NCBI RefSeq assembly: GCF_042242105.1
Contig: NC_092022.1
Coordinates: 9,482,001 to 9,546,000, forward strand
DNA length: 64,000 nt
From: Pempheris klunzingeri
Taxonomy: Eukaryota > Chordata > Actinopteri > Acropomatiformes > Pempheridae
Reading direction: 5' to 3'
Part shown: positions 23,183 through 36,343 of the stretch, piece by piece
Numbering within the stretch: the first letter of the stretch is position 1
How the letters are laid out: every line of letters starts with the position of its first letter
Notes under the pieces: model-generated
The model's input: only the letters and a program-made list of their open reading frames with translations
What the model was told of the DNA's origin: nothing
Database searches by the model: none
Position numbers and translations under genes: made by a program

Positions 23183-24295
23183 CTCAGGTATTCAAACCTG
23201 CTTCACCCTACTTTTCAACAGCCCTATAGTGGCAGAAGCAGATAGATCACAAATCTGTCAGTGCATGACACAAGGGTATATTTAACAGTCTGACTTGACG
23301 AATAGAAAGCCTGTTATGTGCCATAATTTAGCAGACATTAAAATATCTTAGTAAATTAGAGCAGGCCTGAGGGGCTTCTATGGGAAAGGGCGTAGGAGTA
23401 ATGGTACTTATGACACCCACCCAGGACTGATATATCAGGATTTGGGAGGACTAAATCAGGACAATCCCATCAAGATGACACCAGGAAAATTCAAGGGTGT
23501 CTACTTGTGTGTAAGCATGCATATGTGTGGTTATCGTGGCCTGCTATTTTCAAGAGGACCATTCTGCTATTTGGGAAAAAAGCTGTTTAAACACAGTTCA
23601 TGCACTTAACCGTGGTTCAGGGTTTTGGGCAACTGAAACATTGCAGACATTCAAATAAAGTAATACAAGATCAATACAGGAGGTAGAAAAAAAAATTGAG
23701 TTGAAATGTCTTTTTTTCCTATCAATTTACAAAGATTGTCAGTGCCAAGGAACAAGCGCTCCAGAATCCAAGGCCAGGTCCAGTGCATCTTGTTGGACAA
23801 AGTTTGTATTAATGTGTGGACAAAAGGTTTTACTTCCCCATGGAGTGTTAATAACTTTCTGAAAAGCAGTCTTTGAATCCTGTTATGTTGTTTTTGTGGC
23901 TTTACGTGTGGTTAATCTGTATACATTCTTTCATCACAGAATGTCATTGTTAAGCTAACAAATGTTTACACAGGAAATGCATCTTTCTGGCTGATTTATT
24001 GATTATATGAACTGAAAAAAGACCACATTGCAGTTTATGAACTTGTGTCTTGGGTACATAGAAGCATTGCCAACCTCTTTGTTTTGTAACGTATCAGTAC
24101 TGTGGAGATGTTTTGATTTTGACTCTGATTTTCTCTTTCTTTCTCTTTTTTAATGTTTGATATGGTTCCTGATTGTTTTGGGGGTTTTCTTTTTCAAAAA
24201 TTCTGCACAAAGGTCAAGTGTTGGTTTAAAATAACAATTAAGAGATTAAGAGATGATTAATTTAAAAGCCAGTACGATGAGATCTCTCTCGCATT

Positions 24296-24322
24296 CATAC
24301 AGTATACTGTACATACTGTATG
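24296..24322. repeat. Short inverted repeat
   Basis: CATACAGTAT and ATACTGTATG form a perfect 10-bp inverted pair around a 7-nt centre. Possible hairpin; likely chance or a repeat remnant. Confidence 0.7.
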
Positions 24323-26099
24323 TTGTTTTGTTGTGATCTGAATCAACACCCCCAATTGGGAGACCAAGCTGTGGTGTCCTACTTCCAATTGTAATTCTCA
24401 GTCAAACCCCCGAATCTGAAAAATACATGAGCAGAGAGTAACATTTCTCAGCAGCTGCTATCACACACAGCCTTTTGGTGCAATGACACAAACACTACCT
24501 GTTACAAGGTAGTCGGCCAGTGCACAGTAGATAATCCAAGTAGTAGTATCTACTGGTGCTTTTTGTCTTTTTATACCAGTACAACTTTACAATTTTCTTG
24601 CTACTTTCAAGATCAGAAAAGGCAGAATTGATCAGAAAATAAATAGATGAGTTAATTTGTAATTCCATAAAGATTAGTGAAGAAATACAATTAGAGCTCT
24701 GGGTGGCAACGCTTGGCCTTTCTGTTGTGACTCCTCAGTATTTTGATGTCCAGGTGATCTCCGTGAGATCGTGGCAGTAACGTTTTCACATTGAAAAGTC
24801 ATCAGCTGATCTTGATATGATGCTGAAGCTGTGCATGTATGATATCGTTTGGTGCATTTGTGTTTTCTAAATGAGGGAGTTAATAAAAACAATTCACTGA
24901 GGATTTTCTCTTGGATTTTTCCCCATTTTTGAATTATGTGTCGCACAGTGTCATTTTCAGCATCAGCAGTTTTAGTGTCTTTTACTGCGGGAAGAATTTG
25001 AGTGGTGCCTTGTGGCACCATCAAAGCCATAAAATGCATAATGTTATGAAAGAGCATATAAATGAGAGTAAATGGCAGCAGTAATGTCCTATTCAGTAGA
25101 TAGAGAACACGTTCACAAAGGTTCTGCTGCATATACTAATTGTTTTATTATATAATAATGTTTGAATATGAACAGCACATGTAATGTATAAAAGAATACA
25201 CAGTCTAACATGAATCAAGTAGTCGGCTTTGCACTGCAGCTTTTGCAAAGAACGCTGGTTTATTTCTTTGGATTATTAGAGCGTGTATCTGCTGAAGTTC
25301 AGATACCTTCCACTAAAACAACGAAATGACATGGAAAGCTACTGTGAAATATTGATTGAGCCAGTGTTGCAGAGATGCTTTTAAGATAATAAGAGGTAGA
25401 GGACCCTGTGAAGAGATCAATAGGAACGGGAAGTGAAGAAAAGAGAGGTTTCTCCCTACACACCACAGATCATCCATAATGAGCCAGTGTGTCAATACTT
25501 CAGCAATGCTTCTTCACATGCTATTGACCACTGAATCACAGCACTGGGCCATTGTAACATCACTTTACACCAAACACTAAAGGGGGATTTATGAAAGATT
25601 AGTGTTACAATACCTCTATTGCTGAAACTGTTTTGGATTCAGGTATGGTGTATATGGCTCTTGGCTAAGGCACGATTTGGTATATATTCCCTCTCTCCAT
25701 ATCCCTGCAACACAGTGCAGATGATGTAGCTCAGTTGCTGCAGATGGCAAATGCCACACTGCCCCCTCATGGCACCAGCATCCTGGTGCAACCATAGACT
25801 GCATGGGTGCAAGACTCCATGGATGAGCCAATAAAGAAGAGATGAAGCTGTGTCTGCAGTGTCACTGCACTGAATGGGTATACTGACCACCACAGCCTAG
25901 CCATGCAGTGGAAAAATTACAACAGCCATGACCAAACTTGATTTCTATCAGAGAGAGAAATGCCTAGAGATAGAGATAAAGACAGCTTAAAGTGTTGCCA
26001 AATATAAATTGTGAATTTTTGGAAAGATCAGAGCGATACATTAAAACATTTTACATATAATCATGTAGAAATATTTCCGATAAAATCTCAGTAAATTAT

Positions 26100-26253
26100 A
26101 GAAAATATAGTCCGTCCTAATTGCGCCGTGTCCACTCCACGCCGCAGGGTGGCGCTGTCTCCCCCTCCGCTTCCTTCGCAGCAGCTCAGAAGAAAACATT
26201 GGCGACAGGAGCTGCTTCCTGCGGCTCACATGTACACAGCACAAAACTAGATA
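26100..26253 (+). promoter_or_regulatory. exosc10 5' UTR / promoter region
   Basis: GC content rises sharply with several CpGs (TTGCGCCGTGTCC, CACGCCGCAGGG) just before the start codon, in contrast to AT-rich DNA upstream. No TATA box is visible, which fits a housekeeping promoter. The transcription start cannot be placed. Confidence 0.5.
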
Positions 26254-29200
26254 ATGGCCTCTTCAAAGAGTAAAGATGCCGCAAACAGTGGCCCTCAAGA
26301 CACCAATTCAGACACCAACGACGAGGAAAACCCCGAGCTGAGTCCCGGTTTTAGAGACGCGGACGCTTTCGTTAAAGTAAGTGAGCTAGCCATGCTGGAG
26401 GCAGAGTTTTGGCTAGCAGTCCGGTGGACAACGTGGATGCGTCTGTTGGCTACGAGCTGCAGTCACACTATAAGTTAGTTAGAAAACACAGGCAGAAATC
26501 TGATGAGACGAGGTCTGGTTTGATGTTTAACTTAAGTAAATGGTGAAGTGGTCGATAGTGCGAGAGCTGAGCCTCTTTGGTTTGCTAATAAGCTTAAAAA
26601 GCTGCCTGTCTTCAGGTTAATATTGTCGTGTGCCTTTTATTTAGTGCTGCTGCTATATCTGCTTACCTGCGGATTGTGTTGATGAATGGGTCCGTAAAAA
26701 ATATTCTTATTGTAATGTTTTAAAATGGCTCACTTTGGACCAACTGCCCCAAAGCTTTAAAAGCCATTTCAAGTTAGCTTAAAAAATGTAACTACTAAAA
26801 CTGTTTAACTTTAAAAAAAAATCGGAGCCTGTCATCATCAGATAGTTGTTTTTAAAAGATACATAGTCTAAACAAGTCGTTAACAAAGGTGATTCATAGC
26901 ATTGTCAGTCTTTCCTCCAATGAAACACTTTTAAACACTACAAAACATGTTTAACCTTGCAACCATGACATTATACAATTATCTCTAAAGCAAAATAAAC
27001 ATGACATTTCAGTGTTTCCCTACCCGGACTACTGACTAACCGCTGAGCCTGTCTCTCCTCTGCAGTATGGACTGGGTGCTGTGTTATCCGCCACCAAAGC
27101 ATCCGCTGGCTTGCCTCAAGTTGGAGATGAATATGATTTCTATCGGAGCTTCCCGGGCTTCCAGGAGTTCTGTGAAAGTCAAGGAGATAAGCTCTTGCAC
27201 GGGTGAGTGTAGAGTATGCTGGTGCTTCTTTTGAATTTTGGCTCACTCAGACTCACACCTGTTTCTGCTAAATGTCACTCACCCACCATGAATGGGGAAT
27301 TAGCAGACTACACACAGCAACATCCCTCATATTCCACTTGCAGTCTATGGCTGCTCTGCTCAGTTTCATGCAGGCTGAGCCTTAGACATGCAGACAGAAG
27401 AGTGGGTTTGCTTGCTGTTTCTCATCATCCAAATTAATTACTTTCATTGTGTTAGCATGAGTCAGATAATGCAGCACCACGGCTGCAGATCTCACGTGAG
27501 AGACCGGAACAAGCTGACAGGGCTGGAGGAGAGGTTTGACTTGGTCGTGGACTCTAACGACATCATCCTTGAAAGAGTGGTACGACCTACAGCTTTGGCG
27601 TTCTTCAAATTTCTTCATGAGAACAGCCTTTGCAGACCAACCAAGCTCTTGTATCTGATTTCCAGGGGATTCTTCTTGATGAAGCTGATGGGGTGAACAG
27701 AAGCCAGCAGCCTGTCATGCCTGCAGGGTTTCAGCCTCCCCAGATTGTCGTTTCCAGCTGGAATCGCAAGGTTGGCTAATTAACCTCTCTTCTCTTACAC
27801 TGCAGATGCCAGTTTTCTGGGCTGCGTTCAAGCTGAAACATTATGTGCCAGTTCTGGCATTCAAGCACTTAAAGCACTAGAAAGTTTTTTTTTTTTGAAC
27901 ACTTAATAAATATTCATACCAGTGCTTCACAGCTTTTGGTAAACAATGCTTTTATTGATCAGGGTTCAGGTTCTGGCAGTCGTTCTGAGATGTTCCGACT
28001 GCTGCACGCCAAGAATGTTGCGAGGCCTCAGCTGAAATTCAAGGAAAAAGTTGACAACACCAACACACCGTTTATTCCCAAGATCTTCATCAAGCCAAAT
28101 GCAATAAAGCCTCTTCCTTCTTGTGAGACATATTTTTCACCCTTATGTTCTTCCCATCTGTTGTTTTCATAAAGTTTATTAGACTTATAATCTCAACTCT
28201 GTCATTTCTCCAATCGTAGATTTTACCAACAAACAAATCCGCAAAGAGAGACCCGAGGACCTTGATGTCCCGGCTGCCCTGGCTGACTTCATTCACCAAC
28301 AGAGAACTCAGGAACATGTTGAAGACATGTAAGTATTGTCCTTTATGTAATATTAACATTGTGTCGTTTCCTATTTCTTATTTGGTTTTCCAATTTTGAT
28401 CCATGAAGGTTTGCACACCCATACCAATATGAACTGGATCATCTTAAAGTATCCGAAATTCTTCTGTCGAAGCCAGAGCCCCAGGTAAGTTACAGTGAAA
28501 CTGTTGTAATAGATGAGTGTTTGTTAGGCTTCAACTAAATCTGTTGTTTGTGGATTATCTTTTAGATGTACAAACCAATGGCAGAAACCAAGTTCTCCTA
28601 CGTTGACACACTGGAAGATCTGGTGGCTCTGAATGAGAAGCTGTGCAAAATGTCTGAATTTGCAGTGGACCTTGAGGTACAGATTTAAAAACAGTTCTTG
28701 GATGTACAGTGGGTGGGTGCAACATTATATATCCCTATAAAATGTAATGTGATCCAATGCAGCACCGTGCAACAGACAATGCCTTTGTGAGGCTTATAAT
28801 GCGGACATTTTGTGTCAGTGAGGAGTCGATTCCTCTCTGTGGTTTAGGCTTTTTGGGCTGTCAGAAAGCCTGCAGGTTCTTGTGTTTGAGGAGACACAGA
28901 CGTTTTGTTAACGGTCTGCTCTCCATCGCAGCACCATTCCTACCGGAGTTTCCTCGGCCTCACCTCTCTGATGCAGATCTCCACCAGAGAGGAGGATTTC
29001 ATCATCGACACCTTGGAGCTCCGCAGCGAGATGTACATCCTGAATGAGGCGTTCACTGATCCGGCTATTGTCAAGGTACTGGAACCACTCCACAAATAGT
29101 TTGTCTCTGTGACTGTCTTAAAAATCCCCTCCAGACATGTTTTAACATGGATATCAATTACTTCACTTACAATAATAATTTGCATTTGATATGAACTTTT

Positions 29201-32200
29201 CCCAAAAAGGTCAGGTATCTTGTTAAAATCTTTGAAATGACGCCTACTCATTCTTCCTCATTAAAAATCCAGAATCTGCCACACAACTGTTTTCCTTCCC
29301 TGACTTTGCTAACTTCACTGTAAAGTCTGTTCCTGGTGTATGCGCACTGGAGGCTTCAAGTTTCCACATCACACGTATGCAAGTTGAATATTGGACACGG
29401 ATTGGCTTCCAGACTATTTGTGATGTCACAAATTGAACTTGAAGGACATCTCCTAAAAATGGGATTTTCATTGTGCCCGTAGAAACTTTTCTCTTTCAGC
29501 AGACCAATGTGCAATGTACAAAGCAGCCGTGTAGTGTCAAGCTCACATAGAACACTCTGTGCAGCGAAGCTCTAACATTTAACTGGAAGAACTGGGGTTA
29601 AAGGAAAGAGGAGATTACGTGTCTCATTACATTTGTTTTTGAAATGGGGAAATTGCACGGTCATGTTAACTAAAGACTTGTTTGAAAATGAAGATGTATG
29701 TTACAGTTACAACTTTCAGTTGTAAAACTCCAGTACATCTTGCACAGCCACCTCCTGTCGCAGAGCCCCACAGTTTTCAGACATGTTTAATAAAGTTGGC
29801 TGGTGTCCTGTGGTGTGTGTGTGGGAGCCACCATGACTCACACTGCAGGATACCTGTGAACAAGTGTGGTGCGTGGGCTTGAACCACTGAGATCTGTGGA
29901 AAAAAAATCCAAATGGAAAAATGTCACACAGTGTGTCCCCAGTTTTTAATATTTTTGGTTCGGATTTTTTGTAAGCAGTCAAATTATTTTTGAAAAATAA
30001 GTTGGGCACCTCAGCAGACAGGTTTCAGCTGAATGTGCTTTCTTTCCTGTTCTCAGGTATTTCACGGCGCTGATTCTGACATTGAGTGGCTCCAAAGGGA
30101 CTTCGGCTTGTATGTCGTCAACCTTTTTGACACGCATCAGGCCAGCCGAGCGCTGAATCTGGCCAGACATTCCCTTGACCACCTGCTCAAACACTTCTGC
30201 AGCGTGGACTCAGACAAACGCTACCAGCTGGCTGACTGGAGGATTCGGTATGGAGAGGGCTGGGCCGTTTTGAGGCTTAATTTTATAGCTATTGTTTAGC
30301 TTTACTGTGGAATAGATGTCCTTTTAATATCTTGACAGTGAAATCCATCTTGTATTTCATATTTTTTTAAATATAAAAATTATAAAAGAATTATCGTTGA
30401 CTTTGGGCAGTAGTAAAAAGTGTCTCATAACTTGGCCCTGTAGGCCCTTGCCAGATGAAATGGTGCAGTACGCCCGGACAGACACCCACTACCTCCTTTA
30501 CATCTACGACTGCATGAGGGCACAGCTGTTGGACTTGAACCACAAGCAGCCCGGCCTGCTGCAGTGTGTCTGGAACAAAAGCAAAGATATTTCCCTGAAG
30601 GTGAGCACAAATCTCACTTAAGAAGACACCATGAAGATTAAATTGACACTTAAAAATCAAACTACATACCCCTGTTCCACTATTCTCTATCCAATACTTT
30701 CACGGTTTCTTTATTGCTTTCATATATTTACATTTCCACACCACAATCTCCTGCATTTTGTGACATTTGCCATGGATCACTATGTGCACCCTCCTCCCCT
30801 ACAGAAATATGCGAAGCCTATATACACAGAGGAGTCATATTTGGAGCTGCAGAGGAAGCAGAAAAAGGCTTTTAACACCCAGCAGCTCGCTGCTTTCAGA
30901 CTGCTGTTTGCCTGGAGGGACAAGCTGGCCAGGCAGGAAGATGAAAGCACCGGGTAGGCTGTCTGGAGATGGATGGACTTGCTGTTGTGGAAATCTGCTA
31001 GAGCTGTTTTAACTATTTATAGTTCGTGCCCAGCCAGATTTTGGAACCCGCATGTCTTTGTGGCAATCTCCCTTCTTTTACAATCATTCATAAACTCATG
31101 AACTCATCTGTCTTAACATGTTACGATATAGTGTTCATTTGTGCTTTTAGATATGTGCTGCCAACTCACATGATGAACAAGATATCTGAGGAGCTGCCCA
31201 AGTAAGTTTAATAGATTTCCCACTTAAATTTGGATGCATTTTTAGTGTTAGTTCTCACTTCAATGCAGGTGAATTTATCGTTTTTATTCATCACAGTCAG
31301 CGCATTATTTTGTCTTTATCCTCTCAGAGAGCCTCAGGGCATCATTGCCTGCTGTAACCCTGTGCCCCCGCTGGTGAGGCAACAGGTCAATGAGCTCCAT
31401 TTGTTAGTGCAGCAAGCCCGAGAGATGCCTCTCCTTAAGGTGAGAAAAGACGAGCGGCAATGGCAATGTTTTTAGTTAGTGATGTAATTTTAATGTTGTG
31501 AGGTCACTTGTTAATGAAGGTACCATGAACAATCAAGCGTTGCAATGTTTTCTGTCCCTCAAACAGGCTGAGATTGCAGCTCAAAAAAAGAAGGGGCTCA
31601 CACCCATTAAAAAGGTTGGTGAAAAACGTATTAAACCAAGTGGAAATTTTAATAATGCATTCAGTAGATGTTTAAAAAACCATGACTGGGGTGAAATAAA
31701 TATGATCTTGTATAATTTTTCAGGCAGAGGTCGCGTTGTTTGGTCCTCATGATACATCCAGGGCCTCTGAGAGCGACCTCCTCCCCTTTCCTCCCAGTGG
31801 TAAGCCTGATGCCCGTACACGCTGTGATCTGTCCTGGTGATTTAATGCATTAGGCCTTAAACAAATGTGTTTACTTTCAGAGCTGCCTGTGAAACAAGGG
31901 ACGCTCTTCTCAGACAATGAGCACAAAATGGATGCTGATGTACAGAAAATAAACGGTCTCATGGCACCAGCCAAAATCACACTTTTTGAGGTAGAGATCA
32001 TCTTTTAATGAATGTATCTAGCCAGCCAATTTTATGTCATTGTGACATCTAATGCAAGAACTCTGCTTCCTTTCGAAGGAGGCTGAAAAGCAGAACGACC
32101 AAGAGTGCCTCCCTGTGGCTCAAATGAAAGCCAAGCGAATCATTGAGTCTTTTGAAAACCCTTTCAGAATGGTAAGAGATGACCAGTGGTTAACCCTCAG

Positions 32201-35200
32201 CGTTGTGTAGCATTTTATTCTGCCAGACACTCATTACTCAGCTGTGCACTTTGTGATTTCAGTATTTACCCTCCAGTGATGTGCACATCAGCAAGAATGC
32301 CAAGTTTGATCCATCTTCAAAAATATTTGAGGTAATCAGAGCCCCACATATTTCTTCCATATCCGGACTAACTGCATGTTCAGAAGTTCATAGCTGTACC
32401 ATCTCACATTATAGATCAGTAAAAGGTGGAAACTACAGAGTATTGAACAGCAGCAGAAGGAGCTGGAGACCAAGAAAAAAACTAAAGAAGCAAAGGAACA
32501 GATAAAGAAAGTGTCAGGTAATGACGTCTACGTTACTCTAAATATACACTTTTTAAAGTAAGGTTCCTTATTGTATTCTAATTTTAACTCATTTTCACAG
32601 AGGAAAGGAACAAGACTAAGCAGAGCTACCAAGAGTCTCTCAAGAACGTTGCCACTGTTCGCCAGCAAGCAGCGGTGAGTCATTGAGTCGTCGATATCCC
32701 TGTTGGGGAAAGTACAAATCCGTGAATAATATGATTTTAGATTTACCCAAGAGCCTGGCATGGCATATTAAAGATGGCGCTTCAATAGTCACCTTAACCC
32801 TCTACAGTGCCCCCCATTTTCTGAAGACATGGCTGGTATTTCTGCACATAAATATGGTGACTCACAAGCGAGTGAACGGCTACTGCCGGTCTGCAGCACC
32901 GGCATGTTGTTGGTCCTTTTAATATTTATCTGTCACACGATGTGCCTGGGGAAGAAGAACTCGCAGCGTGGGATTGGAGTATTAGAGAAATGTCCTCCAC
33001 TCATCAAATGCTTTTCTTTCCTCTTGAGGAGCAACAATAGATACTCTCTGCTCATAAGCCCCACTGTCTGCTATCTCATTCTCTCTGGGGGTGTTGCTTG
33101 GCACCCTCTCACATGGCCACTTTTACGCTCTTGCCACCAAATGCCGTTTCCTCTGTTTTGAATGCTCAGTTAGACAAAAGTCTCTCTACTTCATCTTCTG
33201 TCCGTGGTGAAAGAGAACACAATCACTGGTCACCACGGTTTGACTCTCGCTTCTGTCCCATCTAGTGGCGCCACTTCCTCCGTTTTTCACTGCGAGCCTT
33301 CAGCCATCAATCGCAAACCGCGCGCAGAAGTGTTGTCCACCGTGGTAATCTATTGTGTGATGATGGCTTAAGTGAAATGTTGGTTGTAAGGAGCTCCCTG
33401 CTGAAACGGCGCCTTCAAGTGAGCATGTTGGCACCATTTGATGGCATGCATCATAGTCAGAAGTGTTGGCAGCGGGACTTGAAAGCGCCAACCTGCCAAC
33501 TGCAGACGAATATTGGCTCCGCTGCCTAACTGTCAGTTTCAGCCGGCAGTTTAATTGGCAGTGAAGCTTTCTTGTCTAATTTCAGTTTGAAAGAAAACTT
33601 TGTGGTTTTTCCCCAAGCTTTTACTGCATTGATATTGTTTGATTGATATCATGAAGGATGTGAGCTGCGATTGGGCTCCGACATCACTGGTTTTCTCTTT
33701 TGCCTGCGTCCAGTGCGTCGGCATCAAGGTCAAATTCGGGTCAAATTAAGCAAGCTAGATAAAGCAGATCAGAAATGGTCACAGGCTGGAAATATCACAA
33801 GAAAACATGATTTATCCTGACATTTAATGTGCAACCATAAAATCTCCTAAGCAAATTAAAATTGAAGATTTAAAGTAAAACTCAGTGACATCCTCTAATC
33901 AAACAAATAAATAAGGATGACGGACTGTTTGAAGGAAGTGTTTTCACTGTATCTCAGTCTAAAGCCTCATTTGGCAGGCTTGTAATTGTTAAGCAATCAG
34001 GAAGGTCAAACCTCTGTGAGGTGACACTGACGGTGTCATTCACACCTTATGCTGTCATCATAGTTATATAACGTGAAACTATTTTGATTCACGCAGGCTT
34101 GAGGAAAATTGTTCTTCATGGATTAAATAACATACCATAGCGGCTTATCAAACAGGAAAGCAGAATCAGACAGCTTAATGAAATAAGACCCTTAAAAGGC
34201 GTCTTTGTATAAAAGAAATGAACATAGTTTCCGGGTCTGAAAAGTGAAGCCAATGCGGATGTTGTGCCTAATCCCTGCAACAGCCAGCAGGGGGCGACTG
34301 CTGGTTGGAAAAAGAAGTCCAGTTGTATGGAAGTCTTTAAGAAAATGAGCCTACTTCTCACTTGATTTAGGACCTCGGTAAACATTTTCCTAACGAGTTT
34401 ACCTTCTTCAACACAGCATGATGTTCATTTAGTAAATCATGTTCCTATTTTGAGGAAAATAGTCCAGAAAACGGGGGAGGCTTTGGGGTGGGGCTAACTT
34501 CTGACTAACCAATCGGGGGGTGGGGGGTCTTTTTGGAATGAAATTCACTTCTGGCTCCAAAATATTAAGATGATGATCCCATAAAGCAAATCTGGAGGCT
34601 TCAAAACAGCGGTCCACAAACCAAATGGTGACATCACATTGGCTTGTCCACTTCTTGTATGCAGTCTCTGGTTTAAACATGGATAAACATCAGTGGAAGA
34701 TTGGCGTAAAGCTGCGACTTCAACTACTAAGCTGCTGGCGGGATACCTACAACTTAACTAATCACAGATCAAACAAACATTTTAAAAATATGCCAAGTTG
34801 TGTAAAAGTAAAATGTTCTAAGTGACTGTTCTGCTATATACAATCATGTAATTATTTTATGGTTTTACTTTATCTTAAGCCACATAGCAGCAGCCTTGAT
34901 TTGACTAGTCAGTACATTACAGAGTTTAACTTCAGTCTCATCTTGAAGACTGATTGCAAATGTTTCTGGCAAAAGAGCGTTGTCGCACTTATTCCTACAG
35001 AGATGTAACAATTTTATATGTCCGAGTGTGGTGCAAAGTTTTTTTCATGATTAATGAAAACACCTCCAGCCCTTCAGCAGGCAGACTGTCCCCGCCAATG
35101 AAAACTTCCTGAATCCACCTCGCTGTCCGCCATTGTTTATTCCTCGCTAACACCAACTCACGGTAACACAAAGAGGTCGAAAGCAAAAGCAAAACACGGA

Positions 35201-36171
35201 GTTTGTTCGATTCGTCTAAAATGTACAGAAAGAAGCTGACAAAAGCTGCAGCAACCCTGTCAGGCACGAGAAAAGATTTTTGCACATTAAACCATGTAAA
35301 CCTATTCTAGCAGGACCTCCAAATACAAGTATGAACTTTAAAATGAACATGATATGGGATCTTTTAATACATAAACCACTTAACCATCCAACACTGTTCA
35401 TTATCCTGTTAGTTGAACAAAATGCATAAATTTAAGAATACATTCAATAAAATGTTTTCTTCTGAGTACTGCACAGATTATAATGCTGGTGACCAATTTT
35501 CCTAGGAATCTGCAAAAGGCGGTGGAAAGAAAAGGGAGAGGGTCGCCAGTGAGGTTGGAGAGTCGACTCCCAAACCGAGTAAGAAGCTGATGAAATCTGC
35601 AGAGACGCCTCAGAAGACAGAACCACCTCCCCAAGACACCTTCAAGCCTTTCGACTACAGTCAGTCAGACCTCAAAGTCTTTGCTGGTGAGCATATATGA
35701 TTGTTTTCATCACATTAGACAAATAACGACTTATTTTACATTCAGTTACAGATGTACATTATAAAAATGTATTCAAATCAGGGCGCCCACTTTGTTTTTA
35801 CAGGTGCCAAATCAAAAGACAACACACAGTTTGATCCAAACCGGCAAGCCCATGACTTCAGTAAAAAGGTATTGGTTTGTTAATTCATTTGTCTATTGAG
35901 CAATATGTATTTTATTTATGCTTGATGAGTTTAAATCTATTGTCACACAGAAAAGTGCAAGGGGACAAAAATCCAATTTTGCAGCCGGAAACCGAAGTAT
36001 GTCGTACCTGGCCGGAAAATCTGACAGGTAACCATATGAAATATACAGCAGTGTGTACATATATATATATTTTTTTGCTTCTTGAAATTCAAACATCCCA
36101 GAGCATCGACTAATATACTCTGCGTTTTTATTCCCTACAGAGGATTCCGGCATAACTGGCCCAAAAGATAA
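26254..36171 (+). CDS. exosc10: Exosome component 10 (Rrp6), complete, 25 exons
   Basis: Nuclear 3'-5' exoribonuclease of the RNA exosome, for rRNA, snoRNA and RNA quality control. Exons: 26254-26376, 27066-27202, 27456-27579, 27666-27770, 27963-28122, 28220-28328, 28409-28484, 28566-28676, 28932-29075, 30057-30247, 30444-30600, 30805-30953, 31151-31201, 31328-31439, 31567-31614, 31724-31799, 31881-31990, 32079-32171, 32263-32331, 32415-32517, 32601-32674, 35506-35686, 35804-35868, 35951-36027, 36141-36171. The sum is 2,676 nt: 891 residues plus TAA (human 885). Order: N-terminal partner-binding region, DEDD-Y nuclease (about 280-480), HRDC (about 500-583), charged Lys-rich tail. It aligns throughout with human EXOSC10, and catalytic residues fall at the same numbers. 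Donors after 27770 and 31614 are weak (GTTGG). Transcribed toward srm, as in human. Confidence 0.96.
28566..30600 (+). other. exosc10 exons for the DEDD-Y catalytic core
   Basis: The four acidic ligands and the tyrosine are all present: Asp313 and Glu315 in FAVDLE (end of exon 8), Asp371 in HGADSDIEW (exon 10), and Tyr436 with Asp440 in [12 protein letters not shown] (exon 11). Residue 439, next to the last Asp, is Thr where human has Asp; the metal-binding Asp is kept, so activity is expected. Introns inside: 28677-28931 and 29076-30056, the latter about 1 kb with repeat-like text around 29330-29480. Confidence 0.92.
30805..31439 (+). other. exosc10 exons for the HRDC domain
   Basis: Residues about 500-583 (LNTQQ-like [17 protein letters not shown] ... 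[18 protein letters not shown]) match the HRDC helical domain that follows the nuclease in Rrp6 proteins and helps RNA entry and substrate positioning. Spread over exons 12-14. Confidence 0.88.
34229..34671 (+). repeat. High-copy teleost interspersed repeat
   Basis: It starts near CCGGGTCTGAAAAGTGAAGC and includes CAGCAGGGGGCGACTGCTGG, GAGCCTACTTCTCACTTGAT and CACAGCATGATGTTCATTTA, ending near TGTATGCAGTCTCTGG. These landmarks in this order match a repeat very common in perch-like fish (recall, not search). Non-coding. Confidence 0.65.
35040..35375 (+). repeat. High-copy teleost interspersed repeat
   Basis: It carries CTTCAGCAGGCAGACTGTCC, CGCCATTGTTTATTCC, GCACATTAAACCATGTAAAC and AACATGATATGGGATCTTTT, the typical order of a common fish repeat ending near ATATGGGACC-TTTAA. 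Family name not assigned. Confidence 0.55.
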
Positions 36172-36337
36172 ACTCTCTTTGATGCCATTTTCAATCTTAT
36201 TTTAAAACTTTTTTTCATCCTGCAGACACAATGTTCCCATTTTTCCTTCTCGCAAATGAAATGCAGAATTTCAAAGTGTATTTTTTCCACCTGTGCAACA
36301 GTTTAACCTGTATATATGTGGACACACAGTACTCTTT

Positions 36338-36343
36338 ATTAAA
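36338..36343 (+). terminator. exosc10 poly(A) signal (ATTAAA)
   Basis: The first canonical-variant signal after the stop, 167 bases downstream, in otherwise T-rich 3' UTR. A poly-T run follows at 36370-36392. Confidence 0.45.

Larger units (their letters stand above)
19671..26253. other. Contactin to exosc10 interval, no gene seen
   Basis: About 6.6 kb, probably starting with the contactin 3' UTR. Possible poly(A) signals are ATTAAA at 20310, AATAAA at 20743 and AATAAA at 24638; none stands out. Positions 20565-22915 are a stack of nested repeats (separate entries). 23000-24700 is T-rich and could be UTR. A minus-strand open frame at 24674-25132 (152 codons) has no recognised domain. The last 150 bp are the GC-richer start of exosc10. 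Confidence 0.6.
32675..35505 (+). other. exosc10 intron 21, repeat-bearing
   Basis: This 2.8 kb intron is the longest in the gene. It holds two interspersed repeats (34229-34671 and 35040-35375). The remaining 32675-34228 shows no frame or repeat I can name. Confidence 0.7.

Noticed and set aside
29330-29480. Repeat-like text in exosc10 intron 9 (GGAGGCTTCAAGTTTCCACA, GTGATGTCACAAATTGAAC)
   Set aside because: It feels like a dispersed fish repeat but I could not place its ends or family, so no feature was called.
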